Counted from the first letter of the stretch, positions 1-12,787 are shown. The stretch: 64,000 bases of DNA from Mytilus edulis (GCF_963676685.1 NC_092344.1:97246749-97310748); one strand, 5' to 3'. A program made the numbers and translations. Notes: generated by a model from the letters alone, not told the origin.

Positions 1-42
1 CCAATAAACTTGTTTTAAAATATAGAATTCTTTTATTTACAG

Positions 43-129
43 TGTTTAGATATTTATCAGAAAAATACTTAGAACAGATAAATGAAGTTGAAGAGGAGGA
101 AGAGTATTTGCCAAAAACTATAGGAACAA
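43..129 (+). CDS. Penultimate coding exon of an unidentified CAAX-box protein
   Basis: An acceptor AG at 41-42 follows a pyrimidine-rich tract, and a donor (a|gtaagt) follows base 129. Only one frame is open: after two leading bases it reads F-R-Y-L-S-E-K-Y-L-E-Q-I-N-E, then a run of five acidic residues, then Y-L-P-K-T-I-G-T. One base is left over (phase 1), which joins in frame to the exon at 1835 through a Ser codon. The peptide is acidic and probably helical, with no domain I recognise. The 5' part of the gene lies before the window. The two consensus splice sites and the in-phase join support a real exon; the protein family is unknown. Confidence 0.6.
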
Positions 130-1326
130 GTAAGTTTTTTTTATTTATGTATGAAGTGAGAAACAGGACAATAAACTAAAAAAAGTCATCTTTGAACAAT
201 ACTACAAAGAAGAAGAAAAAAACACATGTAGCAACAGAATCATAAAAGAATTATGTGCATGCCTGACTGTATTGGCCTCCAGAACTTATCAAAATACTCA
301 AACAACTACTGTCAATTCTTTATTATTTATGGAGTACCAATTTTCCAGGATTAAGTGCATATATATATAACAATAAGCTACAAATTCTAATGTTGAAAAA
401 GAAGTACATATTTTTAAGGCTGGTAAGCAGACTTTGGAAAACCATGAAATTGAACATCCACAACAATGCAATGTTTCTTTGATCCAAATAAAAAAAGACA
501 TGTATCAATGAAAATAAATGATTCCACAGCATCACAATGCATAAACAAGGCAAACATGAGCTCTAACTGAAGCTGTCAATGATATAAAGTGTACTAGAAG
601 AGAGAGAAAAAGGGCATTTATAAAAGACAATAATATGTTAATTATTATCTCACCTATAATGGTAGACATGAAATTTAAGATATGAAACAAAATAGGATTA
701 AGATACCAAGGGGACAATCAAAATTCACAAGTCAAGGAAAGTGGGACAACTCAATGGCAAAAGACTGTTTGAATAAATTGGCAACTATATGCTTGATGTA
801 TTTGTTATTCCATTGTTAAATAGTATCTGGGATGGATTTGCATTGGAACGAATAAACTTTTATATTTTCTCTTTTTCCTAAAATATATTACATTGACTTA
901 TTTTCATGCATAACAATACATCTTAATATTATTAATTCGTATATTTTAACAAATTTGATTTGATTAGGGATAGTCACATGTTAAACTATATTTTCGAAGG
1001 TAGAGAGAAAACGGCGGATAGCAAAAAGCATATTGACCGGCAAAAAGCATATTGCACGGTTATTTTTAGAATATCCAAAAGCCGATATACTTTGTGACGT
1101 CATGTAATGAATTTCCGGATATTGATTAACGTTTTGAAACAAATGATATCTGTGATCGATTATTTGAAGAAAAAAAATCTTCAAATACATATGATATCCA
1201 TAAAAAAAGTAAATGAAATAACAACTAATATGTTGTTATTGTCAAGGAGACGATGTAATATCTCTAAAGTTCCAACAAACCTAAATGACGATTTTGATAC
1301 AAACATGGTCGAAAATTAATAATATA

Positions 1327-1467
1327 ACAAATATAGCCTTTGTATGAGGTCAATACAGGATATATCGACCCAAAGAAGTATATCGACCTCGGACTTCGTC
1401 CTCAGTCCATATACTTCTTTCAGGTCAATATATCTTTGTATCGACCTCATACAAAGGCTATATTTGT
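1327..1467. repeat. Foldback repeat, ~141 bp
   Basis: The left end (acaaatatagcctttgtatg) and right end are exact reverse complements for about 24 bases (acaaatatagcc...gaggtc). Pairing continues with a few mismatches through 'aagaagtatat.gac' almost to the centre near 1397 (cggacttcgtcc). The whole segment can fold into one long hairpin. It has no coding content and looks like a MITE or foldback element. Confidence 0.75.
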
Positions 1468-1493
1468 ATAATATTGAATGTTGCAAAGGGAGA

Positions 1494-1773
1494 TTAAGGT
1501 GGTACCTAACACTACAGGGAGATAACTCTGTAAAATCAGCTAAACTTTTTAATTACGTTGTGTTGTTAAGGGAATATTAAGCTTCTCAATGATCAAAATA
1601 AGTGTTTGTCAAACTGCTATATAACCAGTGTAATTTTTCTGATAAAACAGTTGGTTAAATTTTTTAAAATTTTTATAGTTTTGTCAAAGGGTCAAAGTTA
1701 ATACTTTGTCAAAATTTCAAGAAAATTAAACGAGCCAAATTAATTTTAGTTAAAGTGTTGGGTACCACCTTAA
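1494..1773. mobile_element. MITE with TTAA ends (piggyBac-like target)
   Basis: The left terminus ttaaggtggtacctaacact (1494-1513) and the reverse complement of the right terminus (1754-1773, ttaaggtggtacccaacact) differ at one position in 20. Both ends carry TTAA, the target duplication typical of piggyBac-type elements. The 280-bp interior is AT-rich and non-coding, so this is a non-autonomous element. The superfamily call rests only on TTAA. Confidence 0.75.
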
Positions 1774-1834
1774 GGATATATTTGAAAAGAACAACAATTG
1801 ATGTTTTTCTATACATGGATGTTTTATATTTTAG

Positions 1835-2019
1835 GTTTAATGGACTCTGAACCTATAAACAATAGTAAAGATAACCATGTGAAAGAAAAGAATGGTACAA
1901 AAAATAATAAACATAAATACAGAAATCATCACGATGATGGAGCAATCAAATTAGAACCCAGTAAACGACGGACAAAGGGCAAAAAATCTGTTGTTAAAGA
2001 TAAATGTGTAATATTATAG
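1835..2019 (+). CDS. Terminal exon of an unidentified protein with a C-terminal CAAX box (CVIL)
   Basis: An acceptor (tatattttag) precedes base 1835; the first two bases complete the Ser codon begun at 129. The exon encodes 60 further residues and stops at TAG 2017-2019. The peptide begins L-M-D-S-E-P-I-N-N-S-K. It is low in hydrophobics, rich in Asn, Lys and His, has a basic stretch (S-K-R-R-T-K-G-K-K), and ends K-D-K-C-V-I-L. C-V-I-L is a canonical CAAX box. A terminal Leu favours geranylgeranylation, and the adjacent basic patch would support membrane attachment, as in Ras/Rho-type tails. The upstream acidic exon does not look like a GTPase, so I do not assign a family. Membrane anchoring is inferred from the motif alone. 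Confidence 0.65.
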
Positions 2020-5000
2020 TCTTTAGTCCAATGTGATATCATTGTCTGGTATAAAATAATTAGTGCTGTTCCTGACAACAGTAAATATCCAACCATGGAT
2101 ATTAAAGATATGGAAAGACCTGACCAATTGACCAATAGAGAATACTACTATAAGACGGTCTGTTTATGTAACTATTTTCACATTAATCAAGAGAATCAGA
2201 GTAAAGCAGAAACATGTTTTACTGTGTGTGTTTGTCAGGTGTTAAAATGATGAAGAAAACAAAGAATTTTGTGATATTTTGTATTATGCAGCTTTTTCTG
2301 TCTCTTAGTCTTAACTTTTTATCCCAGATTTTAAAATGAAGTATAATTTGTATGTGCAACTTTTGTTAAAACACTAAGAATGTATTTTTTATTTATTTAT
2401 TTAACTATTTAAAGAACAATAACTGGGTTGGATTATCTCATTTGATACACATGTATGTGCCAAATTTTCCCAATAGAAAAGTGTTGGTCTATAACAAATT
2501 TCAGAATTTAATTTGTATAAGGTTCACCTATACTAAGGATTTCTGCGAAAGTACATATTTAGAATTGAGCAAATTAAACTTTTAGCACAGCTATGTATGT
2601 ACAGGGATTTTCCCTTTAAGAGTGCCAAAAAATTATATAATAATATTATAGAGAAATTTCATAATTTGCTCTGCATGCAAAATATGAATACTTTCCCATA
2701 TGGGAGATAACTCTGGTAATTTTTACACAAATTTCATATAAAAAGCCAGTAGTTTTAGCAAACAATGGTAATGAATATGAAAGGTTGTTTAGAAAATAAA
2801 TAATTATAAGTTAAACAAAAAAGAAAATGCAGACATGCAATAGCATGTTTACAAATGCTATTAAATTGCCAAAGTTATTGTTACCAAATATTACTTTCAA
2901 GATTAAAATTAAGTTTTAAGTAATGGTTTAAATTTTGTTTATGTAATGCCAGTTATTTCGTTCATTATGTTTAAATATAAAGCACTGCTTAAAATTTTAC
3001 TGGTATATACATGAATGGAAGTGATGGTCAAAAGTGTATGATTAAAAAAAAAATTGGCACTTTTAACCATGCACAAAGAAGCAGTCTTAGATATTTCCCA
3101 TTTGCACGTTTTGTTTAAAAGTTGTTAAACATGTTATATCAGGTGTCATATACCTATTAAATGGAAAATCTTGTTTTGAAATGTTTTTGTAACAAATATC
3201 CATATTGGTGACTTTGTAATCAAACTAATATTGTATACTGTTTGTCTGCAATCTGAATATGCAAGAAATCATTTGTCATTCTGAACATATTATGTGAAAT
3301 GTCAAACGTGACCTTTTCTTATGTGTAATGTGAAATGTGACCTTTTCTTGTGTGAAATGTGAAACGTGACCTTTTCATATGTGAGGTGAAACTAGATTTC
3401 CATACATTTCAATTTGTGTATTGATTGTATAAGGTTGTGCAATATTTCAATTCTATATTCACATTTTATAGGGTAGTTTGATCATATATTGATTGTGACC
3501 TAAAAGTAGTTGTTCTTTCAAGAATTGTGTAAATATTGTAATACCTTTGATCAGTATGATTTCCCGCTTAATTGCATTTAGTGTTGATAAATTCCATCAA
3601 CCCAGTCCTTTTATACATTCAGTTAAGCATCGACTTAGTCCCCATGGCCAAAATGATAAGTAGAATTAATTTAGGATTAAGTTTTATATGGAATATATTG
3701 GTTTAAAAACTCATATCAAGTGGAATATATGTTATTTTTTACCATTAAAATCCTCTAAAATTCTATATAATTCTGAATTACCAACAGAAATGTTTCAACG
3801 AACTTTATATTGTAACAAATTTTAATTAGATTTCCACTCATAAAAATTATTTATGTACATGTATTATCACAATCACCACTACAATACATATGACAGACCA
3901 AACATTCTCATGCAGCAAAGTGTACTTTGTTGTCTGCATCTTCACTGCTCCACATAGATTCTAATGACTGAAAGGTCCATAAAAAGTGGCACTAAAGGGC
4001 AATAATCCAAATCACAACTATCAACATCATATGATGTTTATTTTTAAGTTGTAAGCTGTTTGTACTTAATTTATTTTTTCAAAGTGGATCCTGTCCTATG
4101 ACTTAACAAATCTAGCTTTGCTTTTAAAAGCTTTTCACTTTCTGCAAGTGTCTGTTCTTTTCTCTTAATGATTCCGTACAGTATTTAACTCTTTTTTAAA
4201 CCTTCAAACAAAAGGGTGGAGGGTATGATAATAGCCAAAATTTCCTTATTGAGGAAAATTATTGATTTACTGAATATTGACCTTATCTTTCATAAACAGT
4301 GATCTATTCAGTGTCAATTTCAGGTCAACCAGATGTATTCTGTTAAGTCATGTTAAGATCTGTTGACAGTTGCAACCCAACTCTTACCTAAATTTCAGTT
4401 TATTTACTCAAAATTATGTTTTGTTATTAGTTAATTTGTGTATCAAAGTTGCAAATGTGAGACCTTGATCTCAGACTAGAAATCAAAATCAACTGATTCA
4501 GGCAAACTTGTCCATCTCTACTCCACTGGTCTCAATAAGAAGGAATATAAAAGTTGTTGCTTTTCCATTTTCATGGTCAATGCTTCCTAATCAGCTTTAA
4601 TGGTTTTTATCAAGCAAAACAATTTACAGCAATTTTGGGAAAATCCAAACAGTAACTGAATTCATTGGAAGGCTTCCTTGAAAAGACTTGAAAAAAGCTT
4701 TCAAAGATAAAATTTAAGGACCACTGATGGTACTTATATCTAGTTTTGGTACTACAAATGTATTATGTATTCTTATAGTAAGAGAAAATTAATAGATAAA
4801 TAACAAGCAATCAAGCTGATATTTGTGATGTATGTTTTGTTAAAAAATGTTTGTTTTCAAGAATAGAATAAAACATACCACATCTCCCAATTTACTTTAA
4901 TATTCTGTTTGAGAAGAGAATTATTAGATTTAACTGCTGAAATTAAAAAAGATGTATAGTTTTATTTTGACTGGTGCTATAGCCTGTAGAATATTGCATT

Positions 5001-6180
5001 TGATAGAATTGTTTTATATTTTGGTGTATTTATCTGTAGGCTTGAGTGTTATGCTTTATCTTAATATGGAAAACAGTAACAAGGGCATACAATATTTCCC
5101 TGTTGGAATATCATTTTTATACCTGCAAGAGGTAATGACTGGAACATTTTTATGTATATGGAAATTTCATCCCAAAAATGTGGTTTTATGGGAAAAAAAT
5201 ATTGTAGGTTTACTACAATACTAAAATTGACTTGATGTTTTAAATCAGTCAATTTAATTAAGAAGGTAGTATTCTACTTTGCAGTTAAGATCAGAAAGAG
5301 TTGGGGTGAAATCTTTGAAACCAAACAATTTTTCTGCATAAACCTGTTAGAAAAAGAAAACTGTTTGTTTCCTGAATTGATATTTATTTTATTTCAAAAA
5401 AAAAGTCTGTGCATAAACAGTTTAAAGGAGACGAGGTCATATGTCTTTGAGGTGATTTATAATCTCATGTGTAACTATGTATGAAATGTGAAGTTATTTT
5501 TTCTGTACACTGTTTGATCACTTGTACAGACAGAAATGGAATCTGTTGTATAACAATACACATATCAAATCTATTTTTTAAAATTGGGACCATAATGTTA
5601 TATATTCTATCTTTTTACACAGGGTTTAGTGGAAACAACTGCTGTCTCTAGATTTTATATCATTTATATCATTTTAAACGTTTTTTACACAAATGTTTCA
5701 TAGTCATAAGTTTTTATACCATGTATAGATCTGTGTCACACTAATAGATCTGTTAATTTTTATTTGTACTAGAACAGTTACTGTACTTCTAAAGTACATG
5801 TTGATGAGTGTTTTACATGTTCATATATACATTAAATAATTTGCAAAAAGAACATGTATTTTTATTCCTTTCATATTAGATAGAGATGACTGATGAAATA
5901 CTGGAGGTCAAATTATTTTGATTGAAATAGTGTGAAAAAAAACTACAATTTAACATCACTTAGTATCAAGAGTGACAAGTTTCAGTTTATTTATATGATG
6001 ATGTTGAAATTCCATTGAATAACTAGATGCTTCCAGGAGTCTAAATTACACAGTATGATTTATTTTCTCAAGAAGCAGAAATAGGGTTTAATGGAATGCC
6101 ATGACAAAATAATATTGCTGGTTTTAAAGATGTGAACAGAAAGAAAAGTTTAGTCTAGTGTGATCATTCCTGTGTTTTTG
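2020..6180. other. 3' UTR of the CAAX gene, then AT-rich intergenic DNA
   Basis: The 3' UTR starts at 2020; aataaa-type hexamers occur (for example near 2797 and 4868), but I cannot tell which is used. The rest has only short chance ORFs, for example 4952-5224 (+), which has no recognisable domain. Apart from the small tandem repeat at ~3293-3385, I see no structured feature. Confidence 0.4.
3293..3385. repeat. Short tandem repeat, ~30-bp unit, about three copies
   Basis: The phrase 'gtgaaatgt(gaaac)gtgaccttttct' recurs three times with small changes at about 3296-3320, 3329-3350 and 3352-3377. Non-coding. Confidence 0.65.
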
Positions 6181-6189
6181 CATACCTGC

Positions 6190-6600
6190 CAATTTTTCAA
6201 AATGCCCATTGGGGTTTTACATCCAAGATGGCTCTTATAGTCCTACTATAAATCCTTCAAGGGGGCCTTCAAATATATTTTGATGTTATTGTTTGGCTTC
6301 TTTATACATTTACAAGCATAAAGCCATTGTAAAATTAATTGTTTTGTTTAAATCGTGGACAAAATTGCTCTTTCAAAATTTCACTTTGGGAGCCTCCTTC
6401 GAGGAAATCCATGCAAAAAGTGACAGTTGGCAGGTTTCAACTTTTTTTTTCACTTCACTAGCTGTTTGTAAATATATTGAACTTGAAGGTGTGCATCTGG
6501 TTAGAGTTTGAATTTTTAACCAAATTTTTGTGACAAAAATGTCGGTTATTGATTTGGGGATGTATGGCGGGCAGTTAGCAACCAAATGTTGTCCGTGCAT
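6190..6600. repeat. Diverged leader of the 161-bp tandem array
   Basis: This stretch (cctccttcgaggaaatccatg, agtgacagttggcaggt) leads directly into the tandem array and reads like the proximal part of the same dispersed element. ORFs on both strands at 6293-6600 overlap each other and look accidental. Confidence 0.35.
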
Positions 6601-7690
6601 TTACTCATGAACCGCTCAACCAAAGCTTTTAAAATTTTAATATGTTGTTACTGACAACAAAATGAAGGTCAAGTTCAATAATGACAATTTTGACTTTTAC
6701 CGTTCAGGAGTTATGGTTCTTGAAAGATTGAAAAATGGTGTTTTCAGTTGTGTCCGTGCATTTACGCATGACCTGTTCAACCAAAGCTTCCCAAATTTTA
6801 ATATTTAGTTACTGATGACAAAATGGAGGTCAAGTTCAATAATGACGATTTTGACTTTTACCGTTCAGGAATTATGGTTCTTGAAAGATTGAAAAATGGC
6901 GTTTCCAGTCATGTCCGTGCATTTACGCATGAACTGTTTAGCCAAAGCTTCCCAAATTTTAATATGTTGTTACTAATGACAAAATGGAGGTCAAGTTTAA
7001 TAATGACGATTTTGACTTTTACCGTTCAGGAATTATGGTTCTTGAAAGATTGAAAAATGGCGTTTCCAGTCATGTCCGTGCATTTACGCATGAACTGTTT
7101 AGCCAAAGCTTCCCAAATTTTAATATGTTGTTACTAATGACAAAATGGAGGTCAAGTTTAATAATGACGATTTTGACTTTTACCGTTCAGGAGTTATGGT
7201 TCTTGAAAGATTGAAAAATGGTGTTGCCAGTCATGTCCGTGCATTTACTCATGAACTGTTCAACCAAAGCTTTTCAAATTTTAATATGTTATTACTGATG
7301 ACAAAATGGAGGTCAAGTTCAATAATGTTGATTTTTACTTTTACCGTTCAGGATTTATGGTTCTTGAAAGATTGAAAAATGGCATTTCCAGTCGTGTCCG
7401 TGCATTTACGCATGAACTGTTCAACCAAAGCTTCCCAAATTTTAATATGTTCTTACTGATGACAAAATGGAGGTGAAGATCAATGTCAATTTTTACTTTT
7501 ACGGTTCAGGAGTTATGGTTCTTGAAAGATCGAAAAATGGTGTTTCCATTCATGTTGTTGCATTTACTCATAAACCATTCAACCTAAGCTTTTCAAATTT
7601 AAATATGTTGATACTGATGACAAAATGGAGGTCAAATTTGATATTGACGATTTTCACGTTCACCCTTCATCAGTTATGGTTCATGTGATA
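6600..7690. repeat. Tandem array, 161-bp monomer, about 6.5 copies
   Basis: The phrases 'gtccgtgcatttacgcatgaactgttcaaccaaagc' (seen in parts), 'atgacaaaatggaggtcaag' and 'gttcttgaaagattgaaaaatgg' recur every 161 bases. For example the ATG of the ATGGAGGTC motif lies at 6823, 6984, 7145 and 7467. The central monomers are nearly identical, while the first and last are more diverged. Each monomer spawns a 73-76 aa ORF, but 161 is not a multiple of three, so the frame rotates and ends. That argues against coding. Confidence 0.85.
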
Positions 7691-7959
7691 TTGCCAGGAC
7701 ACAAATAAATGTTAATAAATCTGGTTTGCTGTCGTTGTGAGCCTCTTGTTATTAATATATGCTCTTTTGGGAAATAGTTGAACTTAGTCATTTCTTGAGC
7801 ATATGGAATAAAGCATTTATGGATAACTCCTGCTACAGTTTGAATGCTAGGAAACTCATCTCTTTTCTAACTGTTTGTACATATATAGAAGGTGTGCGTG
7901 GTGTCAGGGTTTCAGGGTTTTGATTTTGAATCATATTAGCACTTTTAGGAGATAGTTTG

Positions 7960-8200
7960 AATTATTCATTTTTATGCTCCATTATGGGCATTATGTTTTC
8001 TGGTCTATGCATTTGTTCGTTCTAAGTTTTTGGTCAAGGTAGTTTTTGGTGAAAATGAAGTCCAATCAACTTAAAACTTAGTACACATGTTCCCTTTGAT
8101 ATGATCTTTCTAATTGTAATGCCAAAATTAGAGTTTTGACCCCAATTTCACAGTCCACTGAACATAGATAATGAAAGTGTGAGTGGGCATCCGTGTTGAA
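7960..8200 (+). repeat. Dispersed repeat, family A copy 1
   Basis: 'gggcattatgttttctggtc...tttttggtcaaggtagttttt...gtacacatgttccct...ccaatttcacagtccactgaacatag' is shared with 44042-44335. The two copies are clearly homologous but diverged. Non-coding. Confidence 0.75.
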
Positions 8201-8639
8201 GTATATACTTGGATGAGAGGTGCCTAGCATTTCTGGATGACTCCTCTTACAGTGAACCATAGACTTATGTGCTCCCATGCTCAACTTTTTGTATTTTAAA
8301 ATAACACTTTGCATCTGCAGGGGCATCATTACAATAATATCTCTATAAAGAAAGTCCTACATTGACCATTTTATTATACAGTTACTAGACTTCAGAGTGG
8401 AGTGTGGGGCATCACTTTGTCTAGTAATTTTCTACAATTGAATTACTCTACTAAAATTTCCACTGAAATGTACAAAACTTTTTATGGTTTGTACAGGATA
8501 ATTCCATCTTTTTACCTGACTTTTACCATGAGCTTAAACTTTACCTCACTTAACTAAAATTTTAACAATGAGTTTCCTTGTACATGTTACATAAATACAC
8601 TTGCCTTAATTAATGCAACTTTAATGCAAAATACATATA

Positions 8640-8815
8640 AGAAGATGTGGTATGAGTGCCAATGAAACAACTCTCCATGCAAATAACTATTGTTAAAAAA
8701 AAAGTAAACCATTATAGGTCAAAGTACAGCCTTCAAAACTGAACCTTGGCTCACACAGAACAGCAAGCTATAAAGGGCCATAATTACTAGGGGAAAACCA
8801 ATGTTCTTATCTACT
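8640..8815 (+). repeat. Dispersed mussel repeat, family B
   Basis: Contains 'gaagatgtggtatgagtgcc', 'acaactctccat' and 'taaaccattataggtcaaag', then 'gctcacacagaacagcaagc' and 'ataaagggccataattacta'. Shorter copies of the same family occur at about 9405-9470, 25012-25082, 27600-27680, 33750-33890, 44940-45060 (minus), 50742-50800 and 63370-63455 (minus). I recognise it as a very common bivalve repeat; its class is unknown to me. Confidence 0.75.
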
Positions 8816-8819
8816 GTAA

Positions 8820-9400
8820 ACTGGGAAATTTTCATGCCATCTTTATTTTACGATTTACTAACACAATCTTTGAATTTAAATTCACTCTTTTCCAGTGGCC
8901 TATATAAATTTCATTTTAAATGATTTGAAGTGAACAGCTTTTCATATATCAAGTGATTGAGTCAATCAGAAATCTTATGTTTTCGGTTAATTAAGGTTAA
9001 AGTAGATCAAAAGTTTGTCATGATTGTTGTAAAAACACATACACAATAACAGAAAAGTAGACCTAATTAGGAGTTAATTAAAATAAAATGCTGTCAGGAT
9101 TAATGCTAATTAATCGATCTTTTCATTTGATTAATCTCTGTAAAGATTTAACGAGGTGATACTTTTACAATTGATCGACAGGTGTCATTTACATTTTTGA
9201 ATCGAGTGTTGTTTACATAACAATATCCGTAATGTCTGTTTGCTTGAGATGCCTTTAATAAGTTACTGACTTGAGTTAAAGACACAACTTCTAACATTGC
9301 TTTTCATTAAGAGATAAAAGTTATGATTTGAGGTATAGATATGTCGTCTATAAAATCAGTGTAATATACAGTAGTCTTCTAGGTATTCCATTTATGTTCA
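8820..9400. other. AT-rich intergenic DNA, nothing recognised
   Basis: No ORF, repeat pairing or splice-bounded open segment that I can support. It lies between two family B copies. Confidence 0.4.
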
Positions 9401-9589
9401 TAGATATACGAAGATGTATGAGTGCCAATGAGACAACTCTCCATCCAAGTCACAATTTGTAAAAGTGAATGTAAAGTCTTCATCTTATGAAAAGTGTTTC
9501 CTTGATATTTTGGCGGTCACTTTTTTTTCGCGTTTCAAATATTACCGCAAAAATAGAGAAAATTCCCCTGTTTACAGTATATAAATAAA

Positions 9590-10560
9590 TTGCTTCACCG
9601 AGCGCAGCTGGATATGACCACAGAGGTCCAACCCTGAACAGTTGGGACAAAAATGGACACAAATATTTGCACTTGATACAGGTCTGAATTTGGATTTTCG
9701 CACTTGATAACGGTCTGAATTTGGATTGTTTGACACATAATAGGTTTCTGACATAGTCAAAGAACTTAGAATTGGTTATATGATTTGAATTTATATATTT
9801 TTTGCTTTTGTGCAATTCACTATAATGCTGTTGTGAATTGACACCCCCCTCCCCCAAGTTAAACTCCCCTTTTTTCTTTTGTGCAATACACTATAATACA
9901 CTATGCTGTTGCGAATTGGAACCCCCCCCAAACCAACCCCTAAAAAATGTTTACCCCCCCTTTTTTTTTGCTTTTGTGCAATCTACTATGCTGTTGCCTA
10001 TTGCCTCCATCCCCTTTTTTTTGGCAAATAGTCCAAAACCTGACATTTCTTTATACATAATTTACAAGCAGTGTAAGGGAGGTAAATTAAAACATACACA
10101 ACATTGTATTTTAAATGTATTTCAATTTGAATTACCTCCCCATTTTGCTTTTAAATTGTCTTAATTGTCAATTAGCCAGAAAAAAACAAGTTTTTCCCCC
10201 TTTTTGCCCCTAATTTCTAAATGGTTTGAGCCATAACCCCCCAAAAGTTTATCCTAACCATCCCTTTGTTGTATGAAAACTTGCGGTATAATTTCAGAGA
10301 GATTCATAAAGTTATTGTCTAGAAACTACAAAAATGCTTATTTGGGCACCTTTTTTGGCCCCTAATTCCTAAACTGTTGGGACCATAACCCCCAAAATCA
10401 ATCCCTACCTTCCTTTAGTAGTATTGAACCTTCTGGTAAAATATTTTTAAGATCCTTTTGCTTAAACTAAAGTTATTATCTGGACACTAAATGCGTCTTC
10501 GGACGCAGACCCAGACCCAGACGACATGTTAGCAATTTACGATTTTTTTGTGGTCATATA
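9590..10560 (+). repeat. Dispersed repeat, family D copy 1
   Basis: Starts with 'cagaggtccaaccctgaaca' and 'gggacaaaaatggacacaa', then poly-C/T-rich text. It then has two tandem versions of 'ggcccctaattcctaaactgttggga', and ends in 'gtcttcggacgcagacccaga'. The same arrangement is seen at 10810-12600 and, in reverse, at 40240-41540. Non-coding; the 108-aa ORF at 9838 runs over the C-rich filler. Confidence 0.7.
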
Positions 10561-10564
10561 AAAA

Positions 10565-10800
10565 CGAGAAAACAAGAAACACTTATAAACCACATCAACA
10601 AATGACAACCACTGAACAGCAGGTTCCCAACTTAGGACACATTAACACATTTTAACAGGTGCTCCTAATCTGGAATACTTGTGTAACATCTCTACTCATG
10701 GGTCCAGATGCTGAAGTACACACTGACACTGAATTCCTAATCAGCCCTAACATTCAACTTTAATTAAAAAACTGTTTCGAAGTTAAAAGCAATGCACAGT
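10565..10800. repeat. Short dispersed-repeat segment between two family D copies
   Basis: Text such as 'aacaaatgacaaccactgaa' and 'caggttcccaacttaggaca' resembles a repeat I associate with mussel genomes, but there is no second copy in this window to prove it. Confidence 0.3.
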
Positions 10801-10809
10801 AAACATTTA

Positions 10810-12600
10810 AACCAGATGCTCCGCAGGGCACAGCTTTATACAACCGCAGAGGTTGAACCCTGAACAGTTGGGGCAAGTATGGACACAACATTCAAGCTGG
10901 ATTCAGCTCTAAATTTGGATTGTGATTAAATAGTGTTTCTGACACAGAATGAATGTGGCCTAATAAACTTAAAATTTGTTTTTTGCTTTTGAGCAATTCA
11001 CTATGCTGTTGAATATTAATCCTCTCAAAAAAATGTTTGAAGAAATTTTCTTTTTATTTATGAAATCTGAAATGAGAAAAACTTACCCCCCCCCCCTTTT
11101 TTTTCACATCCCCCTTTCCCTTTTTCCAAAACTGATCTCAATTCAAATTTCTAATGGAGTTTGCAACAATAACTACTCATTTAAATACATCATAAAATAT
11201 TAAAATGTAAAAAAAGTGCTTGTTATCACTGAATGGTAAAGATTGTTTTAATTTATCAGTTGGTAGTAAAAGTGAATATACATTGTATATTGTATAAAAC
11301 AATGATTTAAGTTGATTAAACTACTATTTTGGACAAAGAAAGATATCCCCAATTGAAAATATCTTGCTATTGCACAATATTGTGCAATTAGATATTTCTT
11401 GCTATTGCTGAATACTGTGCAATTGAAAATTTCTTGCTATTGCACAATACTTAATATAATAATTTTGGATCCTGATTTGAACCAACTTGAAAACTGGGCC
11501 CATAATCAAAAATCTAAGTACATGTTTAGATTCAGCATATCAAAAAAGCTCAAGAATTCAATTTTTGTTAAAATCAAACTTAGTTTAATTTTGGACACTT
11601 TGGAATTTAATGTAGACCAATTTGAAAACAGGACCAAAAATTAAGAATCTACATACACATTTGGCATATCAAAGAACCCCAATTATTCAATTTTTGATGA
11701 AATCAAACAAAGTTTAATTTTGGACCCCGATTTGGACCAACTTGAAAACCGGCCCATTATAAAAAATCTAAGTACATTTTTAGATTCAGCATATCAAAGA
11801 ACCCCAAGGATTCATTTTTTGTTGAAATCAAACTAAGTTTAATTTTGGACCCTGTGGACCTTAATGTAGACCAATTTGAAAACGGGACCAAAAATTAAGA
11901 ATCTACATACACAGTTAGATTTGACATATCAAATAACCCCAATTATTCAATTTTGATGAAATCAAACAAAGTTCAATTTTGGACCCTTTGGGCCCCTTAT
12001 TCCTAAACTGTTGGTACCAAAACTCCCAAAATCAAACCCAACCTTCCTTTTATGGTCATAAACCTTGTGTTTAAATTTCATAGATTTTTATTTACTTATA
12101 CTAAAGTTATGGTGCGAAAAACCAAGAATAATGCTTATTTGGGCCCCTTTTTATCCCCTTTTTCCTGTGGTCATAAACCTTGTGTTTAAATTTCATAGAT
12201 TTCTATTTACTTATACTAAAGTTATTGTGCGAAAACCAAGAATAATGCTTATTTGGGCCCTTTTTTGGCCCCTAATTCCTAAACTGTTGGAACCAAAACT
12301 CCCAAAATCAATCCCAACCTTCCTTTTGTGGTCATAAACCTTGTGTCAAAATTTCATAGATTTCTACTTACTTAAACTAAAGTTACCGGGTATAGTGCGA
12401 AAACCAAGAAAATGCTTTTTGGGCACTTTTTGGTCCCTTATTCCTAAACTGTTGGGACCAAAACTTCCAAAATCAATCCCAACCTTCCTTTTGTGGTCAT
12501 AAACCTTGTGTTTAAATTTCATAGATTTCTATTTACTTAAACTAAAGTTATAGTGTGAAAACCAAAAGTCTTCGGACGACGCCAACTAATACCAATATAT
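10810..12600 (+). repeat. Dispersed repeat, family D copy 2, with internal tandem blocks
   Basis: Begins 'ccgcagaggttgaaccctga'. At 11450-11990 the phrase 'ttttggaccc...ggaccaacttgaaaac...aaatctaagtacat...agcatatcaaa...' is repeated about four times in a two-part alternation. At 12010-12565 a ~150-bp block ('ccttttgtggtcataaacct...aaagttat.gtgcgaaaacca...tgggcccctttt') is repeated four times. It closes with 'gtcttcggacgacgcc'. No long ORF. Confidence 0.75.
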
Positions 12601-12787
12601 ACCAAAAAATTTTCAATTTTTGCGGTCATATAAAAACTACAACTGTTATGGTCAGTAAATATTAATAATAATCCTTTTGATGGTCTTTTTTCATGTTGCT
12701 AAGGACTGCAGTTAACTGGAAACATCAATTACTATAAATATTCAATAATGTAATGCAAGTACATTGTATAAGTATGTTTTTTTTAAT

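Larger units (their letters stand above)
130..1834 (+). other. Intron of the CAAX-box gene, carrying two small inverted-repeat elements
   Basis: GT at 130 and AG at 1833-1834 bound a 1.7-kb AT-rich intron. The first ~870 bases hold only chance ORFs. A short direct repeat (aaaaagcatattg, twice) lies near 1023-1053. A foldback element at 1327-1467 and a TTAA-flanked MITE at 1494-1773 are listed separately. Confidence 0.55.

Noticed and set aside
9838-10164. 108-aa ORF rich in Pro and Phe
   Set aside because: Runs over C- and T-rich filler of a dispersed repeat; no start context or domain.
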